Of a DNA stretch of 64,000 nucleotides, positions 60,998 to 64,000 are shown piece by piece. How positions within the stretch are numbered: position 1 is the stretch's first letter; the number at the start of each line of letters is the position of its first letter. The DNA is from Paracoccaceae bacterium (GTDB lineage Bacteria; Pseudomonadota; Alphaproteobacteria; Rhodobacterales; Rhodobacteraceae), in contig JAKIUB010000009.1 in assembly GCA_021647745.1 (NCBI GenBank), forward strand, positions 1 to 64,000, in the 5' to 3' direction. The position numbers and the translations under genes are program-made. Below the pieces are notes generated by a model. It was not told the origin of the DNA. It saw only the letters and a list, made by a program, of their open reading frames with translations, and made no database searches.

Positions 60998-61528
60998 ATG
61001 TATCCCTTTATTCGTATGGTCTACCACTCGTTCAAATACCGCAAAGCGCCAGCGCTGCCGGTCGAGGGTGTGCATGTATCCCGCCATATTTGCTGGCCGG
61101 TTGATCTCGACCTGTGGCGCGAGCTGAATAATGGCCGCACGCTCACCCTTTATGATCTGGGGCGTATCCAGCTGGCGCGCCGCATCGGGCTGGTCAGTGC
61201 CTTGCGGGCCAATGGCTGGGGTATGACAATGGCCGGCGTGACCGCGCGCTATCGCCGGCGTGTGGTGATGTTTGATCATTTCGAGATGCGCTCAAAGGCG
61301 ATCGGGCATGATGGCCGTTTTTTCTATTTGCAACAAAGCATGTGGAAAGGCGATGACGCGCTTTCTTCCGTTGTCTACCGGGTTGCCGTGGTCGGCAAAA
61401 ACGGTATCGTGCCAACGCAAGATGTGGTGTCCGCGATGGGTGTGGCGGGCTGGAATCCGGATATGCCGCTCTGGGTCATGGACTGGATCAAGGCAGAGAA
61501 CGGGCGGATATGGCCCCCCGATACCTGA
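60998..61528 (+). CDS. Acyl-CoA thioesterase-like protein (4HBT/THEM6-type)
   Basis: 176 residues. HICWPVDLDLWRELNNGRTL is the hot-dog active-site region, with DLDLWRELNNGR in place of the DxNxHxNN core. Substrate unknown. AGGA precedes the ATG. Confidence 0.78.
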   Translation: MYPFIRMVYHSFKYRKAPALPVEGVHVSRHICWPVDLDLWRELNNGRTLTLYDLGRIQLARRIGLVSALRANGWGMTMAGVTARYRRRVVMFDHFEMRSKAIGHDGRFFYLQQSMWKGDDALSSVVYRVAVVGKNGIVPTQDVVSAMGVAGWNPDMPLWVMDWIKAENGRIWPPDT

Positions 61529-61650
61529 GTTGACAGCAAAACGGGACCGGAAATTGGCCATACGCAGTAAAAAACTGGCCATTCGGGCATTCACCGCTTG
61601 ATCGCGCTCCGGTTTCACCTTCATATAGCGACAGCTGAGGGAGATAAATC

Positions 61651-62985
61651 ATGGCCGCACAAGCATCAAAAAAGGGTATCTGGAGCTGGATGCTGTTTGA
61701 CTGGGCGGGGCAGCCTTTTCATACGCTGGTCATCACCTTTATTTTTGCGCCGTATTTCGTCTCCACTCTGTTTTCGGATCAGGCGACCGGACAATCAACT
61801 TGGGCGTTTCTGATCGGGTTTGCCGGTATTCTTGTTGCGATTAGCGCGCCATTTCTGGGCGCGGCGGCGGATAGGTCCGGCCTGCGAAAGCCATGGGTGT
61901 TGGGCTTTGGCGCGCTGTTTGTTGCGGGCAGTGTTGGCCTTTGGTGGGCAGTGCCGGGCAGCGAAAGCCTGATCTGGGTCTATGTTGCCTTCATCGCGGC
62001 ATTTATCGGCGCCGAATTCATGATCATTTTTACCAATTCTATGCTGCCGGATCTGGTGGCACGAAAGGATATCGGGCGGCTTTCAGGCTCTGGCTGGGCG
62101 CTTGGCTATGCGGGCGGGGTGCTGATCCTGCTGGTTTATCTGGCATTTATCTCCACCGCGCCCGGCTCGGATACAACCCTGATCGGCATTAGCCCCATTC
62201 TCGGGCTTGATCCGGCGCTCGGGGAGCCGGCGAGGGCGTCAGGGCCGATCTCGGCGCTGTGGTTTGTGGTTTTTGCCATTCCGTTTTTTCTATTTACACC
62301 GGATAGCCGCTCGACAGCGGCCCGGCCGGTCAAAAAAACCGGTGGGCTGCGTGAAACCATTGCCAAAATCAGGCAGTATCCGCAGCTCTGGATGTTTTTC
62401 CTTTCTTCCATGCTTTACCGCGACGGGCTGGTGGTGCTGTATTCTTTCGGGGCGATCTATTCTGCCGGTGTGCTTGGCTGGGGGTCTTTCGAGCTGGGGA
62501 TTTTTGGTATTGCTGCTGCGATAGCCGGAGCGCTGGGTGCGTGGGGTGGCGGCTGGGTGGATGGCCGCCGCGGCCCGATGCCGGTGGTGCAGTTTTCGAT
62601 TACCATGCTGCTTTTGGTCAGCATTGCGGTGCTTATGATTACCCGTGAGTCCGTTTTGTTTTTTCCGGTCGGGCCGGATTCTGCTGCGCCCGATATTGCC
62701 TTCTTTATCTGCGGGGCGGTGATCGGGGCTGCGGGCGGAGCGATGCAGGCCTCTTCGCGCACGCTGGTTGTCTTGTTTGTCGACGGGAAAATACCGATGA
62801 CAGAGGCCTTTGGCATTTATGCCATGGCCGGTAAGGCCACCGCCTTTATCGGGCCAATTCTGGTCGGAGTAGTTACCTTTCTTACCTCCAGCCAGCGGGC
62901 GGGGATATCTCCCGTCGTGGCGCTGTTTTTGTTTGGCATTTTGCTGCTATGGGCAGCAAAAAAACGGGCTGCCCAAGACACATGA
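61651..62985 (+). CDS. Atg22/UMF1-like MFS transporter
   Basis: 444 residues, about twelve membrane segments. N-terminal SWMLFDWAGQPFHTLVITFI and FTNSMLPDLV match the Atg22-like MFS group. Probably exports amino acids or other small molecules; substrate unknown. Its stop overlaps the mepA start (ATGA). Confidence 0.86.
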   Translation: MAAQASKKGIWSWMLFDWAGQPFHTLVITFIFAPYFVSTLFSDQATGQSTWAFLIGFAGILVAISAPFLGAAADRSGLRKPWVLGFGALFVAGSVGLWWAVPGSESLIWVYVAFIAAFIGAEFMIIFTNSMLPDLVARKDIGRLSGSGWALGYAGGVLILLVYLAFISTAPGSDTTLIGISPILGLDPALGEPARASGPISALWFVVFAIPFFLFTPDSRSTAARPVKKTGGLRETIAKIRQYPQLWMFFLSSMLYRDGLVVLYSFGAIYSAGVLGWGSFELGIFGIAAAIAGALGAWGGGWVDGRRGPMPVVQFSITMLLLVSIAVLMITRESVLFFPVGPDSAAPDIAFFICGAVIGAAGGAMQASSRTLVVLFVDGKIPMTEAFGIYAMAGKATAFIGPILVGVVTFLTSSQRAGISPVVALFLFGILLLWAAKKRAAQDT

Positions 62986-63848
62986 TACGTATTTTCACCT
63001 TTGGTGTCGGGTTGTTGCTTATGGCGGGCGGTGTTGCCGCAGAACCGCCGGCAAAGGTGTTGTTTGGAGCCGAGCAGCGCCCGTCGGAGCAGCGCCCAGC
63101 CCCGCTTGGCTCTTATGCGCGCGGTTGTCTGGCCGGGGCGGAGCCGCTCGTTGAAACCGGCCCACGCTGGCAGGCCATGCGCCTTTCCAGAAACCGTAAT
63201 TGGGCGCATCCAAACGCCATCCGCTTTGTCGAGCGGCTCTCGCAGGCGGCGGTCGATATTGGCTGGAACGGAATCTATGTCGGCGATATGAGCCAGCCGC
63301 GAGGAGGGCCGATGCTGACGGGGCACAGAAGCCACCAGATCGGCCTTGATATGGATATCTGGCTGCTACCTCCTGCGCGGCTGGATCTGAGCGCGCGGCA
63401 GCGGGAGAATATCAGCTCGCTCAATGTGCGCTCGAATGACCATAAATCAGTGAACGCCAACTGGCTGCCTTCGCATATGGCCCTGCTGCGGGCGGCGGCC
63501 AAAGATCCGGCTGTTGCGCGGATATTCGTTGCCGGTGCGATCAAGATGAAGCTCTGCGCTGATGCAACAGGAGACCGGCGCTGGCTGCGCAAAATCCGCC
63601 CTTGGTGGGGGCATAATACGCATTTCCATGTGCGGCTCAATTGCCCGCGCGGTGCCAATGGCTGCGTGGAGCAAGACCCGATACCACGCGGTGACGGGTG
63701 TGCGGCAGCGGAATGGTGGGTGACCGATGCACTTGCCCCGCCGGCCCCCGCCCCGCCGCCCCCCAACGCCCCCGCCCACGTTCCAAAACCGGAGCTAACC
63801 ATGGCCAGCTTGCCGACACAATGCGCCGGGGTGCTGGCTGCCCGATGA
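62982..63848 (+). CDS. mepA: Penicillin-insensitive murein endopeptidase
   Basis: LAS-family zinc peptidase cutting D-Ala-mDAP cross-links in the periplasm. 288 residues: signal peptide (MIRIFTFGVGLLLMAGGVAA), metal motif GHRSHQIGLDMDIW (H118, D125 region) and distal HNTHFHVRL. Six Cys allow disulfides. A Pro-rich tail (APPAPAPPPPNAPAH) near 255-270 is an added C-terminal feature. Overlaps the partial gene downstream by 4 nt. Confidence 0.93.
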   Translation: MIRIFTFGVGLLLMAGGVAAEPPAKVLFGAEQRPSEQRPAPLGSYARGCLAGAEPLVETGPRWQAMRLSRNRNWAHPNAIRFVERLSQAAVDIGWNGIYVGDMSQPRGGPMLTGHRSHQIGLDMDIWLLPPARLDLSARQRENISSLNVRSNDHKSVNANWLPSHMALLRAAAKDPAVARIFVAGAIKMKLCADATGDRRWLRKIRPWWGHNTHFHVRLNCPRGANGCVEQDPIPRGDGCAAAEWWVTDALAPPAPAPPPPNAPAHVPKPELTMASLPTQCAGVLAAR

Positions 63849-64000
63849 TGCGATTTTTCCTGACCCTTCTTCTTGGCTCGCTTTGGCTAACACCTGTGTT
63901 GGCGCAACCGGTGTTGCGCCATGAAAGCACCCTGCCGCTGCAAATGGATGACCCACGCTTTGGCGGATTTTCCTCGCTCGAGGTTTCGGCGGACGGCCTG
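63845..64000 (+). CDS. Esterase-like activity of phytase family protein, N-terminal fragment (window edge)
   Basis: 52 codons before the edge: signal peptide (MMRFFLTLLLGSLWLTPVLA, cleavage near AQP) and DPRFGGFSSLEVSADGL, the opening of the beta-propeller 'phytase-like esterase' family. ATG overlaps the mepA stop (ATGATG). Full function cannot be judged. Confidence 0.65.
   Translation, partial: MMRFFLTLLLGSLWLTPVLAQPVLRHESTLPLQMDDPRFGGFSSLEVSADGL

Overview
The window looks like an ordinary chromosomal segment of an alphaproteobacterium close to the Rhodobacterales/Rhodobacteraceae. The evidence is gene content: a GcrA cell-cycle regulator, an adenosylcobalamin-dependent ribonucleotide reductase (NrdJ), PhaR/PhbAB, RlmJ, alphaproteobacterial DUF1489, DUF4170 and TIGR02302 proteins, and the argH-LptM-lysA-TIGR02302 order. 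Coding density is high, many genes overlap by 1-14 nt, and several start at GTG or TTG. I saw no rRNA, tRNA, CRISPR array, insertion sequence, prophage or biosynthetic gene cluster.

Layout. 1-6 kb: a Calvin-Benson-Bassham operon on the minus strand in the order cbbF-cbbP-cbbT-cbbG-cbbA, cut by the left edge inside cbbA, with a divergent LysR-type cbbR; RuBisCO is expected just outside the window. 6-15 kb: an FAD-linked D-2-hydroxyacid dehydrogenase, a thioesterase, two small DUF proteins, nrdJ behind a perfect 22-bp palindrome, an SLC13 permease, rlmJ and a peroxiredoxin. 15-20 kb: rpsD behind a long leader carrying three near-identical 55-bp tandem repeats, then the mobA-mobB-moeA molybdenum cofactor operon, and greA with a membrane protein. 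20-29 kb: an APC permease with a Met/Asp-rich tail, ETF:ubiquinone oxidoreductase, a TPR protein, ispE, a polyprenyl diphosphate synthase, an N6-methyltransferase, a 56-residue DUF465 protein and a class I amidotransferase.

29-33 kb: polyhydroxybutyrate genes phbB-phbA, divergent phaR with TGC-rich candidate operators, and an EAL-domain protein. 33-41 kb: a TlpA-like thioredoxin divergent from the argH-lptM-(two small genes)-lysA-TIGR02302-DMT series, then an SDR. 41-48 kb: pmbA, cysQ-like, DUF4170, waaA and lpxK (lipid A/Kdo), then dsbA-like/dciA-like divergent from mutY. 48-56 kb: an AlkB-type di-iron monooxygenase, gcrA, an M35 aspzincin-like protease, DUF1178, a lipoprotein, lysC and ptsP. 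56-64 kb: a wza-wzb-wzc export/regulation operon, uppS, yggT, a thioesterase, an Atg22-like MFS protein, mepA and the start of a phytase-like esterase.

Together the genes suggest a heterotroph or mixotroph with CO2 fixation, PHB storage, molybdoenzymes, possible oxidation of alkane-like substrates and capsule/exopolysaccharide export. I did not find a clear new multi-gene system. The most notable signals are regulatory or structural: the rpsD leader repeats, the nrdJ palindrome, TGC direct repeats at phaR, a hairpin next to the cbbA ribosome binding site, four convergent gene pairs whose stop codons overlap by exactly 4 nt, a very tight tlpA/argH divergence, and a fungal-type metallopeptidase beside gcrA.
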